The translations under genes and the position numbers were made by a program. The notes beneath the pieces were generated by a model, which was not told the origin of the DNA, did not search any database, and saw only the letters and a list, made by a program, of their open reading frames with translations. A stretch of 64,000 nucleotides of DNA from an uncultured Flavobacteriaceae bacterium (lineage in GTDB: Bacteria; Bacteroidota; Bacteroidia; Flavobacteriales; Flavobacteriaceae). Position 1 is the stretch's first letter. Every line of letters begins with the position of its first letter. Positions 18,945 through 29,333 of the stretch are shown one piece after another. The stretch covers positions 33,505 to 97,504 of the forward strand of contig CAJPUR010000002.1 in the NCBI GenBank assembly GCA_905381055.1, given 5' to 3'.

Positions 18945-20306
18945 ATGGCTAAATCAAATAAGTCTTTTATTTGTCAAAATTGTGGGAGTCAACATTCAAA
19001 ATGGCAAGGGCAATGTCATATCTGCAAAGAATGGAACACAATTCACGAAGAAATTATCGAGATTAAAAGTAGCACTAATTGGAAAACATCCACTGAGAAT
19101 TTTATCTCAACTCCAAAAAATCCGATAGCAATAAATAAAATTTCTTTATCAAAAGAATTTAGACTTCCATCAAATAATTTGGAATTAGATAGAGTATTAG
19201 GTGGAGGATTAATTCCAGGCTCGGTAACACTACTTGGGGGTGAGCCTGGAATTGGTAAATCAACTCTTCTTCTTCAAATTTCCCTTTGCATTAGTACTTC
19301 TGTTTTATATGTCTCTGGGGAGGAAAGTGAAAATCAAATTAAATTAAGAGGGAATCGCCTTGATGGTTCAAATGATAAATGCTTTATTTTAAATGAAACT
19401 CAAACTCAAAAAATATTTTCACATATTTTAAAAATCAACCCTTCACTTGTTGTAATTGACTCTATACAAACATTATTTTCTGAAAAAATCCCAAATACGC
19501 CTGGAAGTGTATCTCAAATCAAAGGGTGTTCAGCAGAATTAATTTCTTTTGCTAAAGAATCTTCTATTCCGATAATCCTGGTTGGTCATATAACAAAAGA
19601 TGGTTCAATTGCTGGTCCAAAAGTTCTCGAGCATATGGTAGACACCGTATTACAATTTGAAGGAGATACTAATTATGCTTATCGAATAATACGCTCAAAA
19701 AAAAATAGGTTTGGATCAACAAATGAAATTGGTATTTTTGAAATGTTTAATAATGGTTTAAAAATAGTAAAAAATCCAAGTAAATTACTCCTCTCAAATT
19801 CAAATATAAATCTTAGTGGAAACTCAATAGCTGCATCAATTGAGGGCATGCGCCCTTTAATGATTGAAGTTCAGGCCCTAGTTAGTTCAGCAGTTTATGG
19901 GACTCCTCAACGGAGCTCAACTGGCTTTAATTCCAAAAGACTTAACATGATACTCGCGATACTTGAAAAAAGAGCTGGATTTAAATTGGCTTCAAAAGAT
20001 GTATTTTTAAATATAACTGGAGGGCTTAATATTGAAGATACCTCAATTGATTTAGCAGTTGTCTCTTCAATTTTATCTAGTTATCATGATATTCCTTTAC
20101 CAAAGAAGATCTGCTTTGCCGCTGAGATTGGTTTGTCGGGTGAATTTAGGCCAATCCCTCAAATAGAACGCAGAATTGGTGAAGCTGAAAAATTGGGATT
20201 TAAATCACTTATTACAACAAGCCAAGACAGTATCAATAATTTTAACCACATTAAAATAATTCAATTAAATAAACTCGAGGATTTAATAAGTTATTTATTT
20301 GGTTAA
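18945..20306 (+). CDS. radA: DNA repair protein RadA (Sms)
   Basis: A RecA-like ATPase that helps process recombination intermediates. The N-terminal zinc finger has Cys10, Cys13, Cys24, Cys27. Walker A GEPGIGKST is at 99-107, the RadA-specific KKNRFG motif lies near residue 247, and the C-terminal third is Lon-protease-like without a catalytic site. Length 453 is normal. Expressed with the genes before it. Confidence 0.97.
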   Translation: MAKSNKSFICQNCGSQHSKWQGQCHICKEWNTIHEEIIEIKSSTNWKTSTENFISTPKNPIAINKISLSKEFRLPSNNLELDRVLGGGLIPGSVTLLGGEPGIGKSTLLLQISLCISTSVLYVSGEESENQIKLRGNRLDGSNDKCFILNETQTQKIFSHILKINPSLVVIDSIQTLFSEKIPNTPGSVSQIKGCSAELISFAKESSIPIILVGHITKDGSIAGPKVLEHMVDTVLQFEGDTNYAYRIIRSKKNRFGSTNEIGIFEMFNNGLKIVKNPSKLLLSNSNINLSGNSIAASIEGMRPLMIEVQALVSSAVYGTPQRSSTGFNSKRLNMILAILEKRAGFKLASKDVFLNITGGLNIEDTSIDLAVVSSILSSYHDIPLPKKICFAAEIGLSGEFRPIPQIERRIGEAEKLGFKSLITTSQDSINNFNHIKIIQLNKLEDLISYLFG

Positions 20307-20335
20307 CTTTAATATCAATTCTTACTTTTATTAGA

Positions 20336-21676
20336 ATGAAAAAAATTATAGAAAAATTTATTAACCAAGTTGAATCGAGAAATAAAAACGAACCAGAATT
20401 TTTGCAAGCAGTAACTGAAGTAGCTGAAACTGTAATCCCATACATTGTTAAAAACGACATATATTATGGCCAAAATATTTTACTAAGAATGGTAGAGCCT
20501 GAAAGAGTAATTTCATTTAGAGTTGCATGGATTGATGATTATGAACAAATTCAAGTAAATAGAGGGTATAGAGTTGAAATGAATTCTGCTATTGGTCCAT
20601 ACAAAGGGGGCTTAAGATTTCATCCAAGTGTAAATTTAAGTATCTTAAAATTTTTAGCTTTTGAACAAATTTTCAAAAATAGTCTTACAACTCTTCCAAT
20701 GGGAGGAGGTAAAGGAGGTTCTGATTTTAACCCAAGAGGAAGAACTGATACTGAAGTTATGAGATTTTGTCAAAGCTTCATGACAGAATTATTTAGGCAC
20801 ATAGGCCCAAATAGAGATATCCCTGCTGGAGATATTGGTGTTGGTAGCAGAGAGATAGGTTTTTTATTTGGACAATATAAAAGATTAAAAAATGAATTTA
20901 CTGGAGTTCTTACTGGTAAAGGCGTGACTTGGGGGGGGTCATTAATTAGACCTGAAGCTACTGGGTATGGAGTGGTATATTTTGCTGAAAAAATGCTTGA
21001 ATTCCAAAATAAAAGTATAAGAGGTAAAAAAGTTGTTATTTCAGGTTCTGGTAACGTGGCTCAATATGCTGCAGAAAAAGTCATTAAACTTGGAGGCATT
21101 GTAATTTCAATGTCTGACTCGACAGGCTTTATATTAGACAAAGAAGGTATTAATATTGAAAAATTAAATTATATAATGGATATCAAAAATGTAAAAAGAA
21201 AAAGGATAAATGAATATATTTCAAAATTCCCTAAAGCTGAATTCCATGAAAATAGAAGTCCCTGGGGTATAAAATGTGACATAGCCCTCCCTTGTGCAAC
21301 TCAAAATGAACTGACACATTTAGATGCAAAAAAACTAATAGATAACAAATGCATTTGTGTTTGCGAAGGAGCAAATATGCCCTCAACGCCTGAGGCAATT
21401 AATTTGTTTCACAAAAATAAAATTTTATTTGCTCCTGGTAAAGCCTCAAATGCTGGCGGAGTAGCAGTCTCAGGACTTGAGATGGCCCAAAATTCTTTAA
21501 GATATAATTGGTCAAGAAAAGAGGTAGATGAAAAGTTAAGGACTATTATGAATGATATCCATGAATCTTGCTTAATCTACGGTAAATCTGAAAATTATGT
21601 TAATTATGTCAAAGGTGCTAATATAGCTGGATTTGTAAAAGTTGCAGATGCTATGCTAGCACAAGGTGTTGTTTAA
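20336..21676 (+). CDS. gdhA: Glutamate dehydrogenase, hexameric type
   Basis: Interconverts 2-oxoglutarate plus ammonia and glutamate. At 446 residues it fits the NADP-type bacterial family. Visible motifs: GPYKGGLRFHPSVN (about 82-95), the catalytic Lys region LPMGGGKGGSDF (about 120-131), PAGDIGVG (about 163-170), and the Rossmann stretch VVISGSGNVAQYAAEKV near 236-252. The coenzyme is inferred from the family. Upstream boxes TAACTTTA and TACTTTTA are near matches to the -7 consensus. Confidence 0.95.
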   Translation: MKKIIEKFINQVESRNKNEPEFLQAVTEVAETVIPYIVKNDIYYGQNILLRMVEPERVISFRVAWIDDYEQIQVNRGYRVEMNSAIGPYKGGLRFHPSVNLSILKFLAFEQIFKNSLTTLPMGGGKGGSDFNPRGRTDTEVMRFCQSFMTELFRHIGPNRDIPAGDIGVGSREIGFLFGQYKRLKNEFTGVLTGKGVTWGGSLIRPEATGYGVVYFAEKMLEFQNKSIRGKKVVISGSGNVAQYAAEKVIKLGGIVISMSDSTGFILDKEGINIEKLNYIMDIKNVKRKRINEYISKFPKAEFHENRSPWGIKCDIALPCATQNELTHLDAKKLIDNKCICVCEGANMPSTPEAINLFHKNKILFAPGKASNAGGVAVSGLEMAQNSLRYNWSRKEVDEKLRTIMNDIHESCLIYGKSENYVNYVKGANIAGFVKVADAMLAQGVV

Positions 21677-21680
21677 TCAA

Positions 21681-22403
21681 ATGATTATTGAATCAAAAGC
21701 AATTGTAATTAATTCCTTTAAATATGGAGAATTTGGTTTAATTACTAGGTGCTTCACATTAAAAAATGGGCTTCAGTCTTTTTTATTAAAAGGTATTCTT
21801 AAATCAAAGCAAGGAGGAGTAAGAAAATCACAATTTGAACCCTTAACGCAATTAAAATTAATATATAATTTTAAAAATAATGGGAATCTGCAATTTATAA
21901 AAGAGGCTAAAGCCTATAATATTTATAAAAGTATACCGAACAAAATATCTAAAAAAACGTTAGTTATTTTTATTTCTGATATTCTTAAAAATATTCTAAA
22001 AGACAACGGTCCTAATGAGTCTTTATATGTATTTATTGAAATCTCTTTAAATATTCTTGATAATAGTGAAAAAATAAAATATTATCACATAATTTTCATG
22101 ATTAAACTATCTAAATTTTTAGGGTTTTTCCCAAATATTATGTCAAAAGGAGAGTTTTTTAATATTGAAAAAGGTCACTTTACAAACAATCATGATTTAG
22201 CATCAGGGGAAAATAATTTTGATGTTAAACTATTCAAAAATTTATTAGGCATGAATTTTGGTGAGGTAGAAGGAATAAATATTACAAAAACATCTAGAAA
22301 TCAATTAATTGAATTTCTTATTGAATATTATAAATTTCATATAAATGGATTTAAAAGACCCAAATCACTAGATATCTTAAATGAGTTATTTAAAAACCCT
22401 TAG
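21681..22403 (+). CDS. recO: DNA repair protein RecO
   Basis: Mediator that loads RecA on SSB-coated single strands with RecR. The N-terminal OB fold is recognisable: MIIESKAIVINSFKYGEFG, then GLQSFLLKGILKSKQGG. I chose ATG 21681 over an in-frame GTG at 21666, because family members begin right at this strand and the GTG would overlap gdhA; the gap to gdhA is then 4 bases. 240 residues. The zinc-finger cysteines of some RecO proteins are absent. Confidence 0.88.
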   Translation: MIIESKAIVINSFKYGEFGLITRCFTLKNGLQSFLLKGILKSKQGGVRKSQFEPLTQLKLIYNFKNNGNLQFIKEAKAYNIYKSIPNKISKKTLVIFISDILKNILKDNGPNESLYVFIEISLNILDNSEKIKYYHIIFMIKLSKFLGFFPNIMSKGEFFNIEKGHFTNNHDLASGENNFDVKLFKNLLGMNFGEVEGINITKTSRNQLIEFLIEYYKFHINGFKRPKSLDILNELFKNP

Positions 22404-24861
22404 GCTATTTATTTATTTAACCATTTTTTTTGGAATCCATCAAATAAATGGGCAAGAAATTCAGGTAATTGATAGTTTATCAAAACAAGGAATTTCAAAT
22501 GTTTTTATTTACAATAAAAATCAAAATTCTTATACTACTACTGATAAAAAAGGAAAAACTAACATATCAATCTTTCTAGATAATGAAAAAGTTTTTTTCC
22601 ATTTACTTGGATATAAAAAAAGAGAAATAATTAAAAAAGATATTGAAAAAAATAATTTTATTATTAAACTTGAACCAGAAGAAAAGTACTTAGATGAAGT
22701 AATTCTTTCTGTTGCAAGATCTAGTTCATTAAAAGTGAAAATTGCTGAAAAAGTCAGTGTTTTGACAACTAAAGAAATTCAATTAAACTCTCCAAAAAAT
22801 GGAGCTGACCTTTTAAAATTAGGTTCAGGAGTTAGGGTTCAAAAATCCCAAGGAGGTGGAGGTAGCCCAGTAATTAGAGGGTTTGAAGCTAATAGAGTAT
22901 TACTTGTTGTAGACGGAATAAGACTAAACAATGCTATTTACAGATCTGGCCACCTGCAAAATGCTATTACAATTGATCCAAATTATATTGAAAGAGTAGA
23001 AGTTATTCATGGGAGTTCTTCTGTTGGATATGGATCTGATGCTTTAGGTGGAGTTGTACATTATTACACAAAAAATCCTGAAATAAACAGTAATAAAAAA
23101 ATTAAAAATAGTTTTTCTAATTACTTTTCACTTGCCAATTTTTCAAATTTAAATAATTTTTCAAATCAATATAGTTCAAAAAAATGGGGATTACTTACTA
23201 GTGTTACCTTTTCAAATTTTAATGACATAATAATTGGAAAAAAAAGATTCCATGGATTCGAAAATTGGGGTCTAACTCAATTATTTTATCCAAATAACAA
23301 TTCTCTTTACCAAGAAAATCCATCTAAAAACTCAAATCCAAGGATACAGAAAAATACTGGTTATAATCAATTTGATTTTTTTCAAAAATTAATAGTTTTA
23401 TTATCACATAATATAAAATTGAATTTGAACTTTCAATTATCTAATTCGTCAAATATTCCAAGATATGATAAATTAAATGAATTCTCTGGAAATTCTCTTC
23501 GTTATTCAGAATGGTATTATGGCCCACAAAAAAGAATTTTATTTTCTCCCCAAATCAATTTTTATTTTGACAAGAAATTTTTAAAGAAAGGCACAATCAC
23601 CTCATCTTTTCAATCTTTAAACGAATCAAGGATAAATAGACAAGCATATAGTTTAACAAAATCATTTCAAAAAGAAAATGTAAAAGTTATAGGTCTAAAT
23701 GGTGATTTTGAGGGTTCTCTGAATTCTAATAATTCATTTTCATACGGATTCGAAATTTTTTATAATAAAGTTCAATCTGTCGCTTTTTCTAATGATTTAA
23801 TAATTAATGGAAATAAAATTATTGGGTATGAAAATAAAAAAGAAATTCCAACTAGATATCCAAGTAATGGGAGTTCATACAATAGCTATGCTGGATATTT
23901 AAATTGGGTTTGGGATATTAATGATCTCATGACCATTAACTATGGGGTTAGATTTACCTCAACTAAACTTAAAGCGAGCTGGAAAGAAACTGCTTTAATT
24001 AACTCTTTATTATCAAATTATAATATTAATTCAAAAGCTTTGACTTCCTCTTTAGGCTTTACTTTCAGACCAACAAAAAAATTAAAATTAAATACGATTA
24101 TTTCAAGTGGATTTAGAAATCCAAATATTGATGACATTGGTAAAATAAGGGAAAATAATAATGCCCTTACTGTTCCAAATACTTCTCTTAAACCCGAGTA
24201 TGCATATAATTTAGATTTTGGAATTAATAATTATTTCAAAAATTCTAATTTAAAGTTTAGAACGTTTTGTTCTCTAATTACCAGATATATAGTTAGATCA
24301 ACTTACAATATTTTTTCTGACACTACTACCCCTGATATTAATACAATCCTTTATGATGGTAATGAATTAAAAACAATTGCTAACACAAATCTTGGAAATA
24401 GATTTATTTATGGCGGATCTTTTGATGGTAATTTTAAAATTTCAAATTCTCTAGATTTAAATACTAATATAACTGTTACTAAGGCAATACTTAATAAAAA
24501 ATATGGGCCAATGCCTTCCATCTCCCCAATTTTTGGATCTACATTTATTACATACCAAAAAAATAAAATATTGTTAAATGTTATTTTTAAATTCAGTGGT
24601 TCAAAAAAACCAAATAGTTATAGCTTTGGAGGCGAAGATGGATTAGAAGAGACTCCAATTATAAACTCCGGCGGATTAATAACTTATAATGGTTCTCCAA
24701 ATTGGAAAATTTTTTCATTAAATGCAAACTACAAAATTACTCAAAAAGTATTATTGAAATTGGGTGCAGAAAATATATTTGACATTCATTATAAAGAATT
24801 TGCCTCAGGAATCTCATCTTCAGGAAGAAATATTTCTTTAGGGTTAAATGTAGATTTTTAA
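22381..24861 (+). CDS. TonB-dependent receptor with carboxypeptidase-regulatory-like domain
   Basis: An 826-residue outer-membrane receptor. Signal peptide about 1-24 (ending INGQ), then a CarboxypepD_reg-like domain (about 25-100), plug (about 115-225) and barrel ending in LGLNVDF. The plug has VIRGFEANRVLLVVDGIRLN and RVEVIHGSSSVGYGSDALGG, close to the hemoglobin/transferrin receptor group of TonB receptors, so haem or iron is possible. It overlaps recO by 23 bases. Not paired with SusD, so not a typical glycan-uptake pair. Confidence 0.9.
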   Translation: MSYLKTLRLFIYLTIFFGIHQINGQEIQVIDSLSKQGISNVFIYNKNQNSYTTTDKKGKTNISIFLDNEKVFFHLLGYKKREIIKKDIEKNNFIIKLEPEEKYLDEVILSVARSSSLKVKIAEKVSVLTTKEIQLNSPKNGADLLKLGSGVRVQKSQGGGGSPVIRGFEANRVLLVVDGIRLNNAIYRSGHLQNAITIDPNYIERVEVIHGSSSVGYGSDALGGVVHYYTKNPEINSNKKIKNSFSNYFSLANFSNLNNFSNQYSSKKWGLLTSVTFSNFNDIIIGKKRFHGFENWGLTQLFYPNNNSLYQENPSKNSNPRIQKNTGYNQFDFFQKLIVLLSHNIKLNLNFQLSNSSNIPRYDKLNEFSGNSLRYSEWYYGPQKRILFSPQINFYFDKKFLKKGTITSSFQSLNESRINRQAYSLTKSFQKENVKVIGLNGDFEGSLNSNNSFSYGFEIFYNKVQSVAFSNDLIINGNKIIGYENKKEIPTRYPSNGSSYNSYAGYLNWVWDINDLMTINYGVRFTSTKLKASWKETALINSLLSNYNINSKALTSSLGFTFRPTKKLKLNTIISSGFRNPNIDDIGKIRENNNALTVPNTSLKPEYAYNLDFGINNYFKNSNLKFRTFCSLITRYIVRSTYNIFSDTTTPDINTILYDGNELKTIANTNLGNRFIYGGSFDGNFKISNSLDLNTNITVTKAILNKKYGPMPSISPIFGSTFITYQKNKILLNVIFKFSGSKKPNSYSFGGEDGLEETPIINSGGLITYNGSPNWKIFSLNANYKITQKVLLKLGAENIFDIHYKEFASGISSSGRNISLGLNVDF

Positions 24862-24954
24862 TTATTTGTATTCATCAATTTGGACACATTTAAAACATCT
24901 ATAGTTAATGTCTTTTAAATTACTTAATTTCGCTAATCTGGCAATTAAATTTTA

Positions 24955-27900
24955 ATGATTTTTAAAGAATATAAAGGACTTGATTTAATCAAAATTTCAA
25001 ATGAAATTTTAGATTTTTGGGAGGATAAATCAATATTTAAAAAAAGTATTGAAAGTAAAGAAAAAAATAAAAATTTCATTTTCTATGAGGGCCCTCCATC
25101 TGCTAATGGGACTCCCGGAATTCATCATATGATGGGCAGGACAATTAAAGATATTTTTTGTAGATATAAGACTCTTAAAGGATATATAGTAAGAAGGAAG
25201 GGAGGTTGGGATACCCATGGGCTCCCTGTTGAATTGAGTGTTGAAAAAGAATTAGGCATAAATAAAGAGGATATAGGTGCTAAAATTAGTATAGAAGATT
25301 ACAATAAAGCATGTAAAAAAGCAGTAATGAAATATACTAATGAATGGGAAGATTTAACTAATAAAATGGGGTATTGGATTGACATGGATAACCCATATGT
25401 TACTTACAGCTCTAAATATATTGAAAGCGTATGGTGGTTAATTAGTCAACTTTACAAAAAAAAATTAATTTACAAAGGTTATACCATACAGCCCTATTCA
25501 CCCAAAGCAGGAACAGGTATTAGCTCGCATGAGCTCAATCAGCCAGGCACATATAAAATGGTTACTGACACAACAGTAACTGCACAGTTTAAAACTATTC
25601 ATTCAAGTTTACCCAAAATTCTTAGAGTATATGATAATTTATATTTTTTAGCTTGGACAACCACTCCCTGGACTTTACCTTCAAATACAGCCCTTTCTAT
25701 TAATAAAAAAATTACTTATGTTGTTATCAAAACATTCAATCAATATACTCATAAAAGTATTCAAATAATTTTTGCAAAAAAGCTTATTGACAAAATACTT
25801 GACGGGAAATATTACAGAGTCTCAAATGAAAATTCCCTTAAAGACTATTCGCAAAAGGCAGCAAAAATTCCATACTTCGAATGTGAAAATATTTTAGGAC
25901 AAAATTTGATTGGAATTAAATATGAACAATTATGGAAGGACTCCCCCAAGCCATTAAAAAATAGTAAAAATGCTTTTAGAGTAATTTCAGCAGATTTTGT
26001 GACTTTTGATGAAGGTACTGGAATTGTTCATACTGCTCCTTCCTTTGGTGCTGATGATGCTATTGCAGCAAAAAAAGCAATACCTGAAATTCCTCCTTTA
26101 ATGGTTGAAGATAAAAATAGAAATGAAGTTCCTCTTGTTAATTTACAAGGTAGATTTATTGATGGCCTTGGTATTTTAAGTGGTAAGTATGTTAAAAACG
26201 AATATTATGATAAAAAAGATATTCCTTCAAAATCTGTGGATGTTGAGATTGCTATTAGATTAAAAGAAGAAAACCTTGCTTTCAAAGTAGAAAAATATTC
26301 TCACTCTTATCCAAATTGTTGGAGAACTGATAAACCAATTCTATATTATCCTCTTGACTCTTGGTTTGTTAAAATATCTTCTAAAAGAGATTTATTGACT
26401 GAAAAAAATAATTCAATTAATTGGAAACCAAAAGCAACTGGAGAAGGCCGCTTTGGAAATTGGCTAACAAATGCTAATGATTGGAATTTATCTAGATCAA
26501 GATTTTGGGGTATACCTCTTCCAATATGGAGAACTAAAAATAAAAAAGAAACTCTTTTAATCGACTCAATTGAAAAATTAATTATGGAAATTAAAAAATC
26601 AATTGATAAAGGATTGATGGACAAAAATCCATTAGAAAATTTTCGTGTAGGCGATATGTCAGAAATAAATTATGATAGAATTGATTTACATAAAGATAAA
26701 GTTGACAAAATTATTCTAGTTTCAAAAAATGGAGAACCTATGTTTAGAGAACCTGATTTAATTGATGTTTGGTTTGATTCTGGATCAATGCCATTTGCTC
26801 AATTACACTACCCTTTTGAAAATAAAGAAAAAATTGATGCTAATTTAAATTTTCCTGCAGACTTTATATGCGAAGGGGTTGACCAAACAAGAGGATGGTT
26901 TTATACTCTTCATGTAATTTCTTCATTAATATTTAATTCTATTTCATATAAAAATGTAATTTCTAATGGCCTTGTTTTGGACAAAAAAGGACAAAAAATG
27001 TCAAAACGAATTGGAAATACAATAAACCCTTTTAAAACTATAAAAGAATTTGGTCCAGACTCAACCAGATGGTATATGATATATAATTCTAATCCATGGG
27101 ATAATTTAAAATTTGATATTGAAGGGATTAATGAGGTTAAGCGTAAATTTTTTGGAACATTATATAACACTTATGCATTTTTTAGTCTTTACGCTAATAT
27201 TGATAAATTTTCATTTAAAGAAAAACCTATCCCGCATAATGAAAAAACTGAAATAGATCAATGGATTCTTTCCGAGTTAAATCTTTTAATTGAAAATGTG
27301 GATAATGCATTTAATGATTATGACCCAACAAAGGCATGCAGAGCAATTTCAGAATTTGTTCAAGAACTTCTATCGAATTGGTATGTGAGACTATCCAGAA
27401 GAAGGTTTTGGAAAGGTGATTACGAAAAAGATAAAATTTCGGGTTACCAAACCCTTTTTGAATGCCTTTTAACAATCAGTAAACTTTGTTCACCAATTGC
27501 CCCATTTTACTCTGATAGTCTTTATAAAGATTTGTGCTCAAATACTGGTTTTGAAAAATTTGAATCTGTTCATTTGAGTGATTTTCCTAAACCAAAAACA
27601 AAATTGAGAAATTTAAATTTAGAAAAAAGTATGAAAAATGCAAGAATTATTTCTTCCCTTGCTTTATCCTTAAGAAAAAAAGAAAGAATCAAGGTAAGGC
27701 AGCCGTTAAATAAAATTCTTGTTACAATTTTATCTGAATCAGAAAAAAAATCAATTCTAAAAGTTAAAAAATTAATTTTATCTGAAATCAATGTTAAAGA
27801 AATTGAATTTATTGACAACACGAATAACTTATTGCAAAAAGAAATTAAACCAAATTACAAATTACTAGGCCCTAAGTTTGGGAAAAAACTTCAAAAGGTT

Positions 27901-28356
27901 AGTTCAATCATAGAAAATTTTACACCTGAAAAAATTCATGAACTAGAGAAAAATGAAATTTTAAAAATTAAAATTGATAATGAATATATCCCTATTAAAC
28001 TATCTGATGTAAATATTATTTCAAAAGATATTGATGGGTGGACAGTTGCAAAAAACTCAGGATTCACTGTGGCTCTTGATATAAAAATCAATCAAAGCTT
28101 AATTAATGAAGGTGTTTCCAGAGAATTAATTAATCGAATTCAAAATTTTAGAAAAGATGCTAAACTTGAGGTTACAGATAAAATTATTATATATTTGAAA
28201 AATAATAAAAAATTAAAGCCTGTTTTAGATGAACATCTTGACTATATTAAATCTGAAACATTAGCTGTTGATGTTAATTTTAAAGAAGATTTATCTGAGG
28301 GAATAGATGTTGAGTTTGATGATATAAATACTAGAATTTCTATTAAAAAAATTTGA
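24955..28356 (+). CDS. ileS: Isoleucyl-tRNA synthetase
   Basis: Charges tRNA-Ile in the cytoplasm. Class I signatures: GPPSANGTPGIHH at residues 46-58 (HIGH region) and KMSKR at 681-685. The editing domain lies between (TPWTLPSNTA; GTGIVHTAPSFGADD). Length 1133 is that of the long, eukaryote-like IleS subtype found in Bacteroidota. A near -7 match, TAATTTCG (24925-24932), lies upstream. traR follows after 1 base. Confidence 0.97.
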   Translation: MIFKEYKGLDLIKISNEILDFWEDKSIFKKSIESKEKNKNFIFYEGPPSANGTPGIHHMMGRTIKDIFCRYKTLKGYIVRRKGGWDTHGLPVELSVEKELGINKEDIGAKISIEDYNKACKKAVMKYTNEWEDLTNKMGYWIDMDNPYVTYSSKYIESVWWLISQLYKKKLIYKGYTIQPYSPKAGTGISSHELNQPGTYKMVTDTTVTAQFKTIHSSLPKILRVYDNLYFLAWTTTPWTLPSNTALSINKKITYVVIKTFNQYTHKSIQIIFAKKLIDKILDGKYYRVSNENSLKDYSQKAAKIPYFECENILGQNLIGIKYEQLWKDSPKPLKNSKNAFRVISADFVTFDEGTGIVHTAPSFGADDAIAAKKAIPEIPPLMVEDKNRNEVPLVNLQGRFIDGLGILSGKYVKNEYYDKKDIPSKSVDVEIAIRLKEENLAFKVEKYSHSYPNCWRTDKPILYYPLDSWFVKISSKRDLLTEKNNSINWKPKATGEGRFGNWLTNANDWNLSRSRFWGIPLPIWRTKNKKETLLIDSIEKLIMEIKKSIDKGLMDKNPLENFRVGDMSEINYDRIDLHKDKVDKIILVSKNGEPMFREPDLIDVWFDSGSMPFAQLHYPFENKEKIDANLNFPADFICEGVDQTRGWFYTLHVISSLIFNSISYKNVISNGLVLDKKGQKMSKRIGNTINPFKTIKEFGPDSTRWYMIYNSNPWDNLKFDIEGINEVKRKFFGTLYNTYAFFSLYANIDKFSFKEKPIPHNEKTEIDQWILSELNLLIENVDNAFNDYDPTKACRAISEFVQELLSNWYVRLSRRRFWKGDYEKDKISGYQTLFECLLTISKLCSPIAPFYSDSLYKDLCSNTGFEKFESVHLSDFPKPKTKLRNLNLEKSMKNARIISSLALSLRKKERIKVRQPLNKILVTILSESEKKSILKVKKLILSEINVKEIEFIDNTNNLLQKEIKPNYKLLGPKFGKKLQKVSSIIENFTPEKIHELEKNEILKIKIDNEYIPIKLSDVNIISKDIDGWTVAKNSGFTVALDIKINQSLINEGVSRELINRIQNFRKDAKLEVTDKIIIYLKNNKKLKPVLDEHLDYIKSETLAVDVNFKEDLSEGIDVEFDDINTRISIKKI

Positions 28357-28357
28357 T

Positions 28358-28738
28358 ATGACAAAAATTAAAACCAATTACAATTCGAAGGAACTTTCTG
28401 AGTTCAAAAAATTAATAGAAGACAAAATTTATACTGCCCAAAAAGATCTCACCCTTTTAAAAAGCTCATATAAAAATGATGGAAACAATGGCACTGATGA
28501 TACATCTCCTACGTTTAAAGCTTTTGAAGAAGGTTCTGAGACTATGTCAAAAGAAGCTAATACTCAATTAGCAATTCGTCAAGAAAAATTTATTCGTGAT
28601 TTAAAAAGTGCCCTAGTTAGAATTGAAAATAAGACTTATGGAATATGTCGAGTAACTGGAAAACTAATTCAAAAAGAACGCTTGATGTTAGTCCCGCACG
28701 CAACATTAAGTATAGAGGCAAAAAAAATTCAAAAATAA
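28358..28738 (+). CDS. TraR/DksA-family protein with a reduced zinc finger
   Basis: A 126-residue member of the DksA/TraR family, which acts on RNA polymerase in the secondary channel in proteobacteria. The N-terminal coiled coil (about residues 10-80) is followed by YGICRVTGKLIQKERLMLVP. Only one of the four zinc cysteines remains (C96); this degenerate finger is usual in Bacteroidota. It is encoded between ileS and lspA, a gene order I recall from other flavobacteria. Confidence 0.88.
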   Translation: MTKIKTNYNSKELSEFKKLIEDKIYTAQKDLTLLKSSYKNDGNNGTDDTSPTFKAFEEGSETMSKEANTQLAIRQEKFIRDLKSALVRIENKTYGICRVTGKLIQKERLMLVPHATLSIEAKKIQK

Positions 28739-29295
28739 TTGCTTTTTTCTTTATTTCAATAATCTTTTTTAATTTTTCATTAAGCCAAGACTTTATTAAT
28801 AAAAAATGGGAGAGCAAACTAGTCAACAAACTAATTTTAAATATTCCTTTTTCAAGTAAAATAAGCTTAATTAACGGTGAAAATAATTCAATTGAAATTT
28901 TCATGAATCTTTCTGGCGAGTATTCATCTCATATTATATTAAGCTCAAAAATTGAAAAGAAAACACTATATATTAAAGAAATATTAAATCCTGCTATTTT
29001 AAAACCAAAAGATAAGCTTAGTGTTCATAAAGTTCATTCATCATCTATTTTTGTTAAAATACCTAAAAACATTGAAGTGTTCTTTGAGGTTGAAGATGCT
29101 GAATTTGATTTAGATGGAAAACATAAATTTATTTCAATTATGCAAAAAAAAGGGAAAATTTTTTTAAGGCATATATCAAGCACTACTAAAATAAATACCA
29201 ATAAAGCAAATTTATATTTGACGAATAAAAAATCTAAAGATTTATCTAATCTTAATTTTAAAACTAAAACTGGTAAGATATTTTATGGTTATTAA
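28645..29295 (+). CDS. Exported protein, possibly DUF4097/GIN-like; start uncertain
   Basis: The only ATG in this frame (28645) lies 94 bases inside traR, giving 216 residues. The protein proper seems to begin near 28735-28741, where a signal peptide (IIAFFFISIIFFNFSLSQ) opens; there the codons are ATA, ATT, GCT, so no standard start is present. The mature part is beta-rich with repeated short strands (ILSSKIEKKTLYIKE, IFVKIPKNIEVFFEVEDAEF), resembling DUF4097 or GIN adhesin-like folds. Function unknown. The overlap suggests translational coupling to traR. Confidence 0.6.
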   Translation: MSSNWKTNSKRTLDVSPARNIKYRGKKNSKIIAFFFISIIFFNFSLSQDFINKKWESKLVNKLILNIPFSSKISLINGENNSIEIFMNLSGEYSSHIILSSKIEKKTLYIKEILNPAILKPKDKLSVHKVHSSSIFVKIPKNIEVFFEVEDAEFDLDGKHKFISIMQKKGKIFLRHISSTTKINTNKANLYLTNKKSKDLSNLNFKTKTGKIFYGY

Positions 29296-29303
29296 TAAAA
29301 ATT

Positions 29304-29311
29304 TAAATTTG
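29304..29311 (+). promoter_or_regulatory. -7 box for lspA
   Basis: TAAATTTG matches TAnnTTTG and ends 22 bases before the lspA ATG. It would let lspA be transcribed apart from ileS-traR. Confidence 0.5.
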
Positions 29312-29333
29312 TAAAATTGATCTATTTATTAAA

